Source of the DNA: Maratus speciosus
Lineage: Eukaryota; Arthropoda; Arachnida; Araneae; Salticidae
Direction: 5' to 3'
Length of the DNA: 64,000 bases
NCBI GenBank assembly: GCA_963932465.1
Contig: OZ010795.1
Coordinates: 525,455,451 to 525,519,450, forward strand
Within the stretch, counting starts at the first letter, position 1, and every line of letters starts with the position of its first letter. Positions 1 to 10,934 of this stretch are shown piece after piece. Under the pieces are notes generated by a model. The model saw only the letters and a list, made by a program, of their open reading frames with translations. It made no database searches and had not been told where the DNA came from. Made by a program: the position numbers and the translations under genes.

Positions 1-46
1 TATTCATTTCTCTTTGATTGGGGAATTTTAACGCCAAATCCGCTGC
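1..46 (+). other. fragment of a dispersed repeat, also seen near 22911-22960
   Basis: The first 46 bases resemble the stretch around 22911-22960: both contain a TTCATT..TTTGATT core followed by GCCAAATC. They look like two copies of one dispersed repeat, and here it is interrupted by MITE X at position 47. The family is not identified. Confidence 0.4.
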
Positions 47-238
47 GGTACTACTTGATTATCCAGTCGACCAATTTCGCCAAATTATATAAATCGCGAA
101 ATAACTCGCCGAATTACACAAACTGACATAATTTTTATTTTAAATAAAGAAAGAACAAATAAATTAGTACAACATTAATAAAAATACAAATAAAACGTGC
201 AAATAAAAATAACTTGATGACGTAGACACGTGTAACAA
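47..238 (+). mobile_element. MITE X copy 1, truncated at its right end
   Basis: It starts with the terminal sequence GGTACTACTTGATTATCC and runs colinearly with the other MITE X copies through the internal block AAATTAGTACAACATTAAT to CACGTGTAACA. The last ~95 bp, including the right inverted repeat, are missing. The Penelope-like element begins where homology stops, so the copy was truncated or disrupted there. No transposase is encoded. The superfamily is inferred only from the 8-bp duplications of other copies. Confidence 0.7.
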
Positions 239-336
239 CATTTCAAAATAATTAAAAAGGAAACAGTAGACAGACTTTAATACAATTATTAAAAACATAC
301 AAAACAATTAAAACGAGATAAAATCATATAAAATTA

Positions 337-395
337 TACACTATAAAATAAACGTTTCGCTATGCACCGCATAGCCTCATCAGTATTCGAATCAA
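337..395 (-). ncRNA. hammerhead ribozyme motif in the Penelope 3' region
   Basis: On the minus strand the conserved CTGATGAG core (383-376) is followed by a perfect 7-bp stem II, GCTATGC/GCATAGC with a 3-nt loop (375-359), then GAAAC (358-354). A short stem III can form between ACG and TGT around a 12-nt loop, placing a candidate cleavage base at 337. Stem I looks weak, about 3 bp. Minimal hammerheads of this kind are known in the terminal repeats of Penelope-like elements, and this one sits just 3' of the endonuclease stop. Core and stem II are seen directly; stems I and III and activity are inferred. Confidence 0.82.
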
Positions 396-442
396 CTTGC
401 AACAAAACAACGTGCATACACCGGACCCAGTCAAAGTTAAAG

Positions 443-2106
443 TCAATGATTTAAGAAAACAAAATATTCATTCGGAACAGGACTTGATTCATTCAGGGTT
501 AATGGATGCAATTTAGTAAACCATCCCTCCATAAAAATTCTATAATAATAGTCTATGCAATTACTTCTCAAAATTGAAGAATCTGTGAAGGAGGGGGTGT
601 GATCCTTGTCAAGTGCATGTTGCACTAACCTGGAATTTAATTTACCTTTTTTAAATGCACCGATGTGCTCTTTAAGACAAATTTCCATGGATCTGCCGGT
701 TTCACCTATGTAAACATTATCACAATCATTGCATGGAATCTTGTACACAACGCCGCTTAATTTTTCTTTTTCATATTTGAACTTGTGGCTATTCAGGAAG
801 GAACTTAATTTATTTAATGGTTTATAAGAAACACCTATGTTAAATGATTTCAAAACTGAAGAAATTTTTTCAGAAACATTAGTATAATATGGTAAACACA
901 CGAAATAATTTCGTTTAACCTGTTGAAAAGGGGGGGGGGGGGGAGTTGAATCAACCAAATCTAGAGTATTCTTGAAAACTTTTTTAACGAGATTTTTTGG
1001 GAAGCCGTTATTCCTTAAATCTTCATAAATTTTATTTCTTTCAGTTTCGAAAGCTTCAATGCTGCTGCAATATTTTATAGCTCTATATGTTAAACTTTTA
1101 ATAATAGAAATCTTATGACTGAGTGGGCAAACAGAATTAAAATTGGTGTACTGACCTGTAGATGTCGGTTTTCTATAGACAGAAGTAGAAATTTGCTGTG
1201 AATTATCATTCTCTGTTCTTTGGATGAGATGTCCAGAAACGGTAACACTCCATTAGACTCGCGTTCGATGGTAAACGTTAAAGGTACAGCAATCAAATTC
1301 GCAGTAGAGAGGATGTCATTCAAATCACAATCTTTAGCTATTATGTAAACATCGTCCAGGTATCTACGCCAGAAAATTAAACGTTGATCGAGTGCATTAA
1401 TAATATTTATTTCAATTAACTGCATCACTATTTCAGCAACTACCACAGAAAGAGGTGAGCCCATAGCGGTTCCCGACACCTGTTTATAAAAGGAATCATT
1501 GAAAATAAAACAAGTTGAAGTTAAACAAAATCTCAATAAATCTATAATATCACTAGCAGTTAATTCTGTATCAGGAACAGTCTCAGGCCAAATTTTTTCA
1601 ACGGTATCACAAATCATTTCAATAGGTATAGAAGTAAATAATGACACGACATCCAATGACGCCATAAAACAGTCATTTGGGAATTCAAGATTTCTCAAAT
1701 CCTCCAAAAACTTGAAGGCTGAATTTAAACTATAAACTGAATGGACTGTGAGGGGTTTTAATAACTTAGCCAAGTAACTCGAAAGACAATAGAGGGGGGA
1801 TTTTGAAAAGTCTATGATAGGGCGCAACGGAATATTCGGTTTATGAAGTTTTGGTAAACCATAAAATCTCGAAACTAAACCGGTAGAGCATTACAATTTT
1901 TGAGCAACAACTGTTGGGATTTTTTTAAGTTTTTCATATTTCGAGATAATTAAGTTCATGTTACGTTGGATTGATTGTGTATTATCCTTCTTTAAAATAG
2001 CATAGGTATTCGGATCATTAAGAAGTTCTTTAGCTTTTGAGTCATACATATCCTTAACCATAATTACTGTAATTCTACCTTTATCTACCGTTATTACCTT
2101 AAATGG
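443..2106 (-). pseudogene. Penelope-like RT and GIY-YIG endonuclease pseudogene
   Basis: The reading frame begins at the inversion junction near 2106 with KVITVDKG. It continues through FYGLPKLHKPN and the RT motifs SLDVVSLFTSIP, GTAMGSPLS and RRYLDDVYI. It ends with the GIY-YIG endonuclease, YKIPCNDCDNVYIGETGRS, and a stop at 443. Such proteins copy element RNA at a nick made by the endonuclease. Two lesions are visible: a TAA at 1893-1891, and a frameshift near 1230, after which the frame VYRKPTSTGQYTNF is open to 443. The Met at 958 is therefore internal and not a real start. Length and motif order match the family. A C10 run at 928-940 (a proline stretch) may also be a slippage site. Confidence 0.88.
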
Positions 2107-2427
2107 CTGGTGAATTTATCTTCAAGAACTTTGTCCAATCAAGAAACTGAACTTTTGAGTAAGGGCTTGAATTTCTCGCTGGGTACAAATGTAAACATTC
2201 CTGATTTATTGGCTTCTGCTGAAAATATTATTGCAAGAATCGATTCCTCGTTTAAGCATAAAGTTCGTACTGATATTTCTAAATGCATATTAAGTTCGAA
2301 TTGTTCTGCAGCTCAAACCACGAGTCATAATTTAAATATTTTGAAAAGTTTGGGTTCGGATAACTCTTTAGTTATTACTAAAGCAGATAAATTTATAACG
2401 TATATAATGGGAATTTATAACGTGTAA
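2101..2427 (+). pseudogene. inverted N-terminal segment of the Penelope-like ORF
   Basis: The plus-strand frame reads NLSSRTLSNQETELLSKGL near its start and SLVITKADK near its end, a conserved region that precedes the RT palm in Penelope-like proteins. It ends at the same protein position (VIT.DK) where the minus-strand RT part begins, so it is the missing upstream part of the same ORF in reverse orientation. There is no ATG; the open frame starts at the junction. After ADK the frame runs into unrelated sequence and stops at 2427. Confidence 0.75.
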
Positions 2428-3222
2428 AATGATCAAAAAATTATTAAATTCCGATCTATAGTTTTTGCTCCTATAAAACTTTTTTAATGGAACGACTTTG
2501 TCCAAATTTAGCATTAATTATCTCTTAAAATAATTCTTCGATTTGAAAACTGTCTGCATCAGCGTGTTTATCAAACATTTCTCTATACTACCGCCGATTT
2601 TCATATTTTTGTATGCAATATTTTTCTTAATATTAACTGAGAAAGACCCACGGTCACAAAAAACTCAAAACCGGCGGCGGCGGCGGCGGCGGCGATGACA
2701 GCGGTAGTTACTTTTTTTTAGAATAGAGAGATACACACAAAAAGAAAAAAAAAATTGGCGGTATTCACGCTCATCAGCAGCTCGTTCTAATAACAGGTGT
2801 GACACGAAACTTTGTCAAGGGACTAATGACGCTATGGGTAAAAATACTTTTAAAACGTTTAAAACACCGCCGATAGCGGAAAATATGACCCTGTTGTAAG
2901 CTAGGCTGCTGACAATTTGGATAAAACACTGGTTACAAATGTAAATGCAATTTTATACCTTCGTAAGCGACAATACAGCCATTAATTTAGGCTATACGCA
3001 AGCTGCTATAACCTGAGACTCATAACCAACCTGATCTGAAAAACTTTCTCGGAGCTTTTCGCATAAGTTTCTAGCCAAAATTATTGTTGTCGAATACGTA
3101 AGTATAATTTTGCATTTTCATTTGTTACCAGCGTTTTATGCTCATTCTCGGCTGCATAGCGGACAACAGCGCGATATTTCCCCTTATCGGCCGAGTTTTG
3201 AAAATCTATACATATATATATA
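2428..3222. other. non-coding stretch with a (CGG)n tract
   Basis: There is no supported gene. A CGG trinucleotide tract occupies about 2672-2694 and stands out in AT-rich DNA. A CTCATCAG octamer near 2770 lacks the GAAA half of a hammerhead. Confidence 0.5.
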
Positions 3223-4027
3223 CAGTAGACGCTCGTTTTTACGAACCTCTTTTTCACGAACACTTGCGATTTTACGAACTATAGAGTGGTCCCGAATGCA
3301 CTTCCATAGAAGCAAAGTAATTTTTCTCTCCCATTTACGAACTACAAAATATGAAAATCTCTTTTTTGCGAACTTGGTTTTCGTACTTCTGCAACTTTTT
3401 TTTTTTTTAAATATCGGAATGCAGTGCCAACGTCTCTAAACTCTATACAGGTGCGATGAAACATAAGGTGCATTCCAGGAATGTGTTGGTTTCCACAATC
3501 TCTTTCGGAGGAAGGGGCATGGCAAAATTTTTAAGTAGTGATTGTCTGGACTAAAGCATTTTTCTTGAAGGAAACAATAACTGTGAAAAGATTTCAAGCA
3601 TAGATAAAATGGAAACATATATTTTCCAAAATGAGATTTTTAAAAAAGATAAGTGATTATTTCCATTCCTATTTTTTTTATCTATGTTTTCATCTGTGTA
3701 TTTTCATCTACTAAGCACTAATACAGTCTGTGTTTTCGTATAAAATGTTTTCAAAGGATGCTATAACTTATGTTTCTGTGTACTAACATTATTTTTTGTG
3801 CAAAGTTTCGCATTTCTTTCCTGTATATTTAAAAATACATGTATAACTTTATTAAATAATAAATAATCTTGAAATACTGATTCATCTATGGAGAGGATCA
3901 GTTTGATAAAAATACATAAATAATGTACATATTCATATCGTTTTTGGTGTTTTTCTATTTTACGAACTTTCTATTTTACGAACTATTTGGGTGTTCCCTA
4001 CGAGTTCGTAAAAACGAGCGTCGACTG
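3223..4027. mobile_element. non-autonomous pogo/Tc1-type element with TA duplication
   Basis: The ends are CAGTAGACGCTCGTTTTTAC on the left and the complement of CAGTCGACGCTCGTTTTTAC on the right, ~24-bp inverted repeats with one mismatch, each flanked by TA. The motif TTTACGAAC or a close variant recurs several times just inside both ends and probably marks transposase-binding sites. The 805-bp interior has no transposase homology. CAGT termini with TA targets fit pogo/Tigger-like members of the Tc1/mariner superfamily; the family assignment is inferred. Confidence 0.78.
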
Positions 4028-5026
4028 TATATATATTTTTCCTCGGATTCTTTTTTCCTATGACCTCTCTAGTCCACTTACCAAATTTAGGGTCGTTACA
4101 AATATTCGAGTGACCTGCACATGGCTTTCAACAGCAAAAAAAAAACACTTGGTATAATGTAAAAGACAATATTTTTAAACTACAGTGTTATTTTTTATTT
4201 CTCTTATCCATTTCTCTTTTTTATTTCTCAGGAAAATATAACGTATTTTTAAACATTTAACTATTTTATTCAAAAAACATCTTTTTTAACATTATTTCAT
4301 TTTGAACGGAAATAATGTTTTTAACTTAATGACAGTGTTATTACGCAGACCAAAACTCAAGTACAATCCTTTATTATATCTCAACCTATACCAGATAATA
4401 AAGGAGGCTGAGATAATCGCATAATTATAAACAAAGACTTTACGTGTCAGGTAACAAATGTGTGATGATCTCTTTATTATAATATAGCTTAAACCAAGAT
4501 ATATTAATCAATCATACAGCTCATTTCGGAGCATAGTAATTGATCAAAGAACAGCATTGGAATACACGGCACACAAAATGATAATTTTAAATCTAGAAAA
4601 TTGGAATATAATCTTATATTTAACTGTGTTTCATGTATACGAAACGATATATTTCAGGAAATTGAAAACTGATAACGTTAAAGGAACTACTATGAGTATG
4701 AAAAGTAATATATTTTAAAATGATTCAAAGACGTTGGGCTTGTTTTCTTGTTTATTTATATGTTTGTTTGCTTGTCACTCATTTTAATTGTTGATTTTAA
4801 ATTTCCGTGCTGTCAGCAAAATCTGTACGCCCTTTTTTTTTTTTTTTTTTTTTGAAAAAGGAGTATTACAGAAGATATGTACAGGCATTACAAAACTAGT
4901 ATGTTGTGGCCATCACAAAACTTTTTTCTATCTCATACATGTCAATACTTCAAAATTCACTATCTCAGTGCCAAATTAAATGGCAATCTGTGTTCATCAT
5001 GAGACTTCTAAAAATATAAAATTACT
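4028..5026. other. AT-rich stretch, nothing recognised
   Basis: It holds a poly-T run near 4829-4853 and otherwise unique AT-rich DNA. No coding signal or repeat structure is supported. Confidence 0.4.
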
Positions 5027-6003
5027 TGCATTAGTTCTCGAGGTATGACTGTCACTGAAACCGTGTAAATCCAGCAAAATGCAGCATAGCAGTGCCACAT
5101 ATTGGGTTATTTACACCAGAACCTAATTATCACCAACTTATGTCAACGTCTAACTGAATATGAAGTTTTAGGAAAATTCGTGCATTAGTTCTTGAGATAG
5201 AGGTATTGCGCAAATCATGACAAATGCAGCATAGAAGCACCACCTGTTGAGCGATTTGCAACAACAGATAATCAGCAGCAATATTAATCAAGTTATACTT
5301 AAATCTGAAGTTTGATGAAAATTCGTCCATTAGTTCTTGAGATAGAGCTATTGAGGAAATAGTTCAAAATGCAGCACAGCAGCGCCACCTATTGGGCGAT
5401 TTATACCAACACGTATTCAGCATCATTTCATATGAAGGACTAACTAAATTCGAAGTTTGATGAAAATGTGTGCATTAGTTCTTGAGATAGAGCTACTACA
5501 AAAATAGTGTACATCCTGCAAAATGCAGCATAGCAGCGCCACCTGTTGGGCGATTTACACCAAAATGTAAACAGCATTCATTCATGTCAAGGACTAACGG
5601 AGTCTGAAGTTTTATAAAATATCCGTGCATTAGTTCTTGAGATAGAGCTTTTGCGGAACTCCTGGAGAATGCTACATAGCAGCGCCTCCTGCAGGGCGAT
5701 TTACACCAAAAACTAATCAGCACCAATCTATATCAGGGACTACCTGAATATAAATTTTTATTAAATTCCGTGCATTAGTTTTGAGATAGAGCGCACACAA
5801 AATTTGTGTCACATACATACATACAGACAGACAGACGGACAGACAGACAGACAGACTCACAGTTAGACATTTTGCAAAAACATGTTTTTCGAATCTCTGA
5901 CCCATAAAACGTGTAAATCCGTCGAAAACTGGTATTCGAAAATTTTTATGAAACCAATACTTTCTTCTTGTAAAGATAGAAGAAAGTAAAAATGTCATGG
6001 ACA
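5027..6003 (+). mobile_element. pearl-like/HINE-type element with ~150-bp tandem core and (ACRG)n
   Basis: Six units begin with TGCATTAGTTCTTGAGATAG or a close variant at 5027, 5181, 5326, 5471, 5626 and 5771 (periods 145-155 bp). Most share CATAGCAGCGCCACCT and GGGCGATTTACACC. The last is short and runs into an ACAT then ACAG/ACGG microsatellite (about 5813-5856), followed by a ~150-bp tail ending near 6003. Tandem ~150-bp cores followed by an ACRG microsatellite are the layout of pearl elements and Helentron-associated elements. Termini were not proven here. Confidence 0.68.
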
Positions 6004-7478
6004 TTTTAAAGAGTATCCCATATGCAAATCCCGTATCCTATAATAATAATAATAATACATTTATGAATGCATATCATTTTTTTTGAGAACGTTAATTTTT
6101 GAATAATTTTATTTTACAAAATAATATGTTTAAATTTTTAAAATATGCATATTTTTTTCAAATAAATATTTCACGAATTACTCTAAAATATATCAATGTT
6201 TTCACCACAAGTTTTAATATTTTCACAATATTTTTAAAATTTTCATTGAATAGGAATAAATGATATATTTTCTGAAGCATATGCATTTAATAATTTCTTT
6301 TAACACGAAACTAATTTGGAAAATGTTCCCTTTTTAAGATGTAGGCTCAATGCGTTACTTGACGAAAAAAAAGCAGATGTCTGTATAAATTAGAGTTATA
6401 TTAAAAGAAATTTTAGAATCGTACTAAAAATGGGCGTGAAACATGTTTATAATTGTAATTTTATTATAAATTTATATAAGTGCTAAATATTTTATAGTGA
6501 AGTTATAAAATTAACTCAGAAATCTCAGAACTATATACGAATCTCAGAAATACAAAAGAAATGCATAAACTGTTTCAATGAGATTTCAATCCACTAAATT
6601 TAGAATTTAATAATTATTCCTGGACGTATTTATAAAAGACACTGTATTACTGGAATAACTAGTATTGTTTTTTAATTTAGTTTTAATGGTGGTACATACT
6701 AATTTTCTAATGATGAAAAAATAATTGTAGACAGCTAGGAAACTTATAATTTTGTAATTTTTAACTTAAATAATTCCTTTGATGCCGTCTATCCTTTATT
6801 TTGTATTTAGGTTCAATTATCATCCTTTGTATTAAGTAAAATATTTACTATAGCAAAGAATCCTAGAGGTCGGATGAGCACTGACTGAGTTTGTACTAGG
6901 TACGGTCAAGAATAGTAAGTAAATTCTATAGCGTCGACATAAAGGCAAAGCCAGTTCCTCTAACCCAGCATCTTAATACATATTTTTTTCAAGTGAATTG
7001 AGAAAATCACTGCATCCCCAGCGAGACGTATCGTGACGTTGGACGGGCTGCTCTATCATGATGCTGTGCAGTTGTGCAATTCTGGCGTGAGCCATAGTTT
7101 TAGTACTGTTAGATTCTCTACCTTTCACAATGCTGCCAAGTAGAGGTGAAATAGAGTGTAGAAATGAAATACTCCTGTCTGTGTTTGGACAATAGACCGC
7201 GTTAATATATTGAAGTCTGAAACAAATGACAGTTTTTACAACCTAATATCATACCATGATTCCATTTGGCAATGACTATGGATTTGTATTAATAATATAT
7301 TATTAAATTACAAAATATGTCAAGTTTTAATTTTTTTCTAAATATTCACACCTTGGTAGCGACCCTTAAAAAATGTTTTAAAATTTTGAAATTTTTGTGG
7401 AAGTCTTTATTTTATACATAGAACAAAATTCAAGGGTGCCCCATAGAAATTTTAAAAGTTAATTTTTTAAGGACCACC

Positions 7479-7520
<42 letters not shown>

Positions 7521-7924
7521 TAATCTTTCTGTACATTTGTACCATTGAAACAAATGAAATGGACCAAAAATCATTAAATCACTATACAAAACTTCAGAGG
7601 CTAAGTAAATTTGCTAGTTAAATTTTGTAGTCCTATGGAATGAATTATAAAATTCAATTAAAAAAAAATAACAACAACACGAGTATAGACGCCAATGACA
7701 GCTTATATACTGAAACGCTTTATCAAGGGCAGAGGATTTACATATATGTAAAGACCAGTCGTTTTCTATAGAGATTTTCTTTAGAGATAAATAGCATTGA
7801 GATAATAAATTTTTTATCTCTCTCTGCCCGAACGACTGATTAACCAGAATAATAAAAAAATGAACGCTGAATATCAAGAAAGGCCTTGAAATGGAAATTA
7901 ATAATTAAAAAAAATTAAACATTT

Positions 7925-7971
<47 letters not shown>

Positions 7972-8115
7972 AAGCTAATTCTTCTTACCTAGAGTGAAAT
8001 ATTGCCTTCGAATGTCAACAAATTTGAAACATTTTGGTTTTCTTTGTACGTACATAATTAAAAAAAAATAACATATGCTAGAAGTATAAGTTGAACATCA
8101 ATATATTAAAATGAA

Positions 8116-8146
<31 letters not shown>

Positions 8147-8478
8147 GCCAAACACAGAATCGAAAAGCAGGGTTAAAGGAATTTTCAATTCTAGATTCTG
8201 TTCTCTGATCGACTTCTTTCTTCATACTTTCGACAATTTGAGCGTATTTATTGTGAAAGCTTTTTCTGAGAGCGATAGCATTCAAAACTCAATATTTATG
8301 TATTTTTTTCTCTTGACAGATATGGTTTCATATACATGAAAATAGGATTTGTGGTTTCTTTCCTTCAAAAGCTAGCAAATATAATGGCATGAATTTTTTT
8401 TTTTTTTTTTTGCAAAATAAATAAAAATACTTTATTTTTCAAGAAGACGTCATTATTTGTTATATCTACATTTTTTAT

Positions 8479-8528
<50 letters not shown>

Positions 8529-8853
8529 TGTTTAAAATATATGATTTAAAGATTAATCAAATTCATAAAATGATACAATACTAGAATGCCAGCTTAAATG
8601 TTTATGCATTAAACTGGTATTATAACTACATAACTGAAGCTTAAATGCTAGAAAAATATAGTTATCATATTCAACTAATGTAATAATACTACCAAAATGT
8701 ATTTAAATGTATACAACTGCTTTGCAACATGCAATTAGAAGAATAAAAGTTATTTGGAAAAAAATGCATAACGAATATATTATTATTAAAAAAAAAACTG
8801 ATTACCAACTATACTTTTAATTAAAGAAGAAATAAAATAACGCCTGGATCGAT
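6004..8853. other. AT-rich stretch with several (TA)n tracts
   Basis: TA microsatellites lie at about 7482-7522, 7938-7969 and 8122-8146. A less AT-rich patch at 6860-7210 is unexplained. A possible half of a CAGGGTGGTCC-type inverted-repeat element ends at the first TA tract. No gene is supported. Confidence 0.4.
8479..8523. repeat. compound (AC)n(AT)n microsatellite
   Basis: About nine AC dinucleotides run directly into about thirteen AT dinucleotides. Confidence 0.95.
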
Positions 8854-9164
8854 TTTTATTAAAGGTATATCTATTAAGACAAAGACAGGCTTGAACACAA
8901 TTAATATATTAACCCAACAAGATTGAAAGATAAGCTGGGGCCAGGACGCGAACCTGGATCCACAGTGTATAGTGGTGTTGCTTTCCCGTCTAAGCTACCT
9001 CGGTAGACGTCCTAATAATCCAATTTCACTTTAATAAACCATTTTCGGGAACGGCACCGTTCAGCAACCAGACAGCACAGGATGACGGGGAATACGACAA
9101 ACAAATTAATATTTCATCGAACCACAATATAAATTAAAGAACACCTAAATTAACGTCTGAATTA
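8854..9164 (-). mobile_element. SINE family B, copy 1
   Basis: On the minus strand it contains a tRNA-like segment: a box A-like GGTAGCTTAGACGGGAAAGC followed by a perfect T-arm, CCAGGTTCGCGTCCTGG, holding box B. The surrounding sequence matches copies 2 and 3. The tRNA-like part lies inside a ~310-bp unit that includes ATCCTGTGCTGTCTG upstream and TTAATTGTGTTCAAG downstream. Pol III transcription is inferred from the boxes. Confidence 0.65.
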
Positions 9165-9169
9165 ATTAT

Positions 9170-9481
9170 TTTTAATTATTTTAATTTATGTGTGTTTTAA
9201 TGCTATAGTGGATAGATGAATTAATAATTTATTAGTCGTATTTTCCTCCCATCCTGTGGTGTCTGATTGCCGGCCAATGGCGTTCCCCAATATAGTTTAT
9301 TACAGAGAAATTGCAGAGCTAGGATGGCGGCCAGGGTAGCTTAGTGATCAAAGCAACAGTGTGGTATGATATGGTCCCATGTTCGAGCCCTAAACATGGA
9401 ATGTTTCGCACCTATTGTGTTATTGTATTAATTGTATTCCAGTCTGTGTTAATATATGCAACTTTAATAAAATTGAATACA
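9170..9481 (+). mobile_element. SINE family B, copy 2
   Basis: It has the same order of blocks as copy 1 but on the plus strand: ATCCTGTGGTGTCTGATTG, the box A-like GGTAGCTTAGTGATCAAAGC, then a degraded box B, ATGTTCGAGCCC, and the TTAATTGTATTCCAGTCTG block. It lies head to head with copy 1 and head to tail with copy 3. Confidence 0.62.
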
Positions 9482-9790
9482 GACTTTAATTTATGTGTCC
9501 TTTTATATTGTGGATTGATGAAATAGTAACTTATTCATCGTATTTACCGCCATCCTGCGCTTTCTGATTGCCGGCTGGTGCTGTTCCAACATGGTTTATT
9601 AGTGAGAAATTTAATGTCAAGGACGTTGGCTGCGTAGCTAAGTGTTTAAAGCAACAGCACGGCACGCTGTTTCGGTGACCCAGGTTCCAGTCCTGGCGAC
9701 TGCTAATTTTCCACTCTTGTTGGTTTATTCTATTAATTGTGTTCAAGTCTCTCTTATGATATGTACTTTTATATTTTGAATATTTCGCAA
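9482..9790 (+). mobile_element. SINE family B, copy 3
   Basis: It is a direct tandem of copy 2 at ~310-bp spacing, with ATCCTGCGCTTTCTGATTG, the box A-like GCGTAGCTAAGTGTTTAAAG and box B CAGGTTCCAGTCCTGG. The tandem could reflect recombination between copies or one dimeric master. Confidence 0.62.
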
Positions 9791-10201
9791 AAATTTATGT
9801 TTATAAGTATATGAAGTATTTATCTGAAATTTAACTAAATAAAAGAGAATGTTTATAAAAATTGCTGATATAGAAATATTATATAACTTCACGCAGAGTT
9901 AATTTTCTAAGACGAAAATATCAGATATTTCATATGTTTCTGTAGATTTATCCTTAAAATAATTTTTCTACGAAAAAACTTCCAAGAATGTCTTTGAACA
10001 CTCCACACGGAAATGGCATAAAACATAAAAATTCCATGTTATTACATGTTTAGATTACAAAATTTTGTAAGGAGAACCAACTTTAAATAGCATGGATAGC
10101 TTGAAGTTAAAAATGTGGAAATCCACCGTTCAATTAAAAAAATATTTGACACGTTAAAATGAAGAAAAGATACTTCAATCAATTTATTCGGACATTTTTC
10201 T
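9791..10201. other. AT-rich stretch, nothing recognised
   Basis: No gene, hairpin or repeat is supported here. Confidence 0.4.
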
Positions 10202-10934
10202 TTAAGAGGGTTCCCCCGTGTGACGGCCTGTATTTTCGGCCTGTTATGGCGAATTTTCTTTGACGACAAATGGAAAATAGAAATTCGAGTTTTTTATTAT
10301 ACATTTCAAGAATATGTAAAATAAATTTCAAGCAAAAATCTTTATTAGACCATAAATTACACCACTCTGAAGACACCTGCCTCCAAAAAAAGCAACCTCA
10401 ATTCCTCCATGTCTTCGGCTGATTGGCTTATCTGAAAGAAAAAACAAACAAACGGCGTTTTAATCTGTAAGCCTAAATGCATCGAATGAACTAGAATCAG
10501 TTGAACATATTAAAACTGGGTTTTTGGCAGACTTCAGAAAAAAAAAAATCATTATTATTTTGCTGTTTTTGTTGTTACGAAAAAACAAAGAATAGAATTC
10601 GGCATTTTGGGATGATCCTAGTTCACTCGGTGTGACTACATGTGCTGAGTCAACTATATACATTTTAAGTAAATCGGTCAAACCGTTCTCGAGATATGAT
10701 TGAGGAAAGTTTGGAATACAACGTTTTGATAAAAACGCGTTTAAATTTTCAAGTACGGTTAAAACCTCAACTTACTATCAATCTGCGATGCCTGGTACAT
10801 AGAGCATTCCTTCTTCTTCCTGTTGGAAGTCTTTCAATATGGATTGCTCTGCTTTTGCTTCCATTCTGGTATTTTTCGCAACACCACCCGTGCGCCGTTC
10901 GGAGCGTACCCACCACACGGGGGTATCCCCTTAA
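10202..10934. mobile_element. TTAA-type non-autonomous element
   Basis: The left end is TTAAGAGGGTTCCCCCGTGT. The right end, read inward on the other strand, is TTAAGGGGATACCCCCGTGT. Both carry TTAA, the target of piggyBac and Kolobok transposases. The G-rich starts favour Kolobok over piggyBac, by inference. The 733-bp interior has only short ORFs of no recognised family. A second element with similar ends and size lies at 20812-21530. Confidence 0.65.

Larger units (their letters stand above)
239..2395 (-). mobile_element. Penelope-like retroelement copy, 5' inverted and decayed
   Basis: Read on the minus strand, this copy holds a Penelope-type reverse transcriptase, a GIY-YIG endonuclease and then a 3' region with a hammerhead ribozyme core. 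This order (RT, EN, ribozyme-bearing terminal repeat) is diagnostic of Penelope-like elements. The N-terminal coding part (about 2105-2391) is present but flipped. The coding region has one nonsense codon and one frameshift, so the copy is dead. The exact 3' boundary near 239 is inferred from the end of MITE X homology, and the far boundary from the end of recognisable coding sequence. Confidence 0.8.

Noticed and set aside
1499..1735. Plus-strand 78-aa ORF inside the Penelope RT
   Set aside because: It is antisense to the clearly conserved RT motifs.
2761..2790. Second hammerhead-like CTGATGAG on the minus strand
   Set aside because: No stem II and no GAAA follow it.
7355..7480. Mariner-type MITE ending CCACCCTAATA at a TA tract
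   Set aside because: One end only. The proposed left partner (GACCCTTAAAAAATG) matches weakly, so it is not supported.
8930..9010. Possible genuine tRNA gene (good T-arm)
   Set aside because: The same sequence recurs in two neighbouring ~310-bp repeats and the acceptor stem does not close, so it is SINE-derived.
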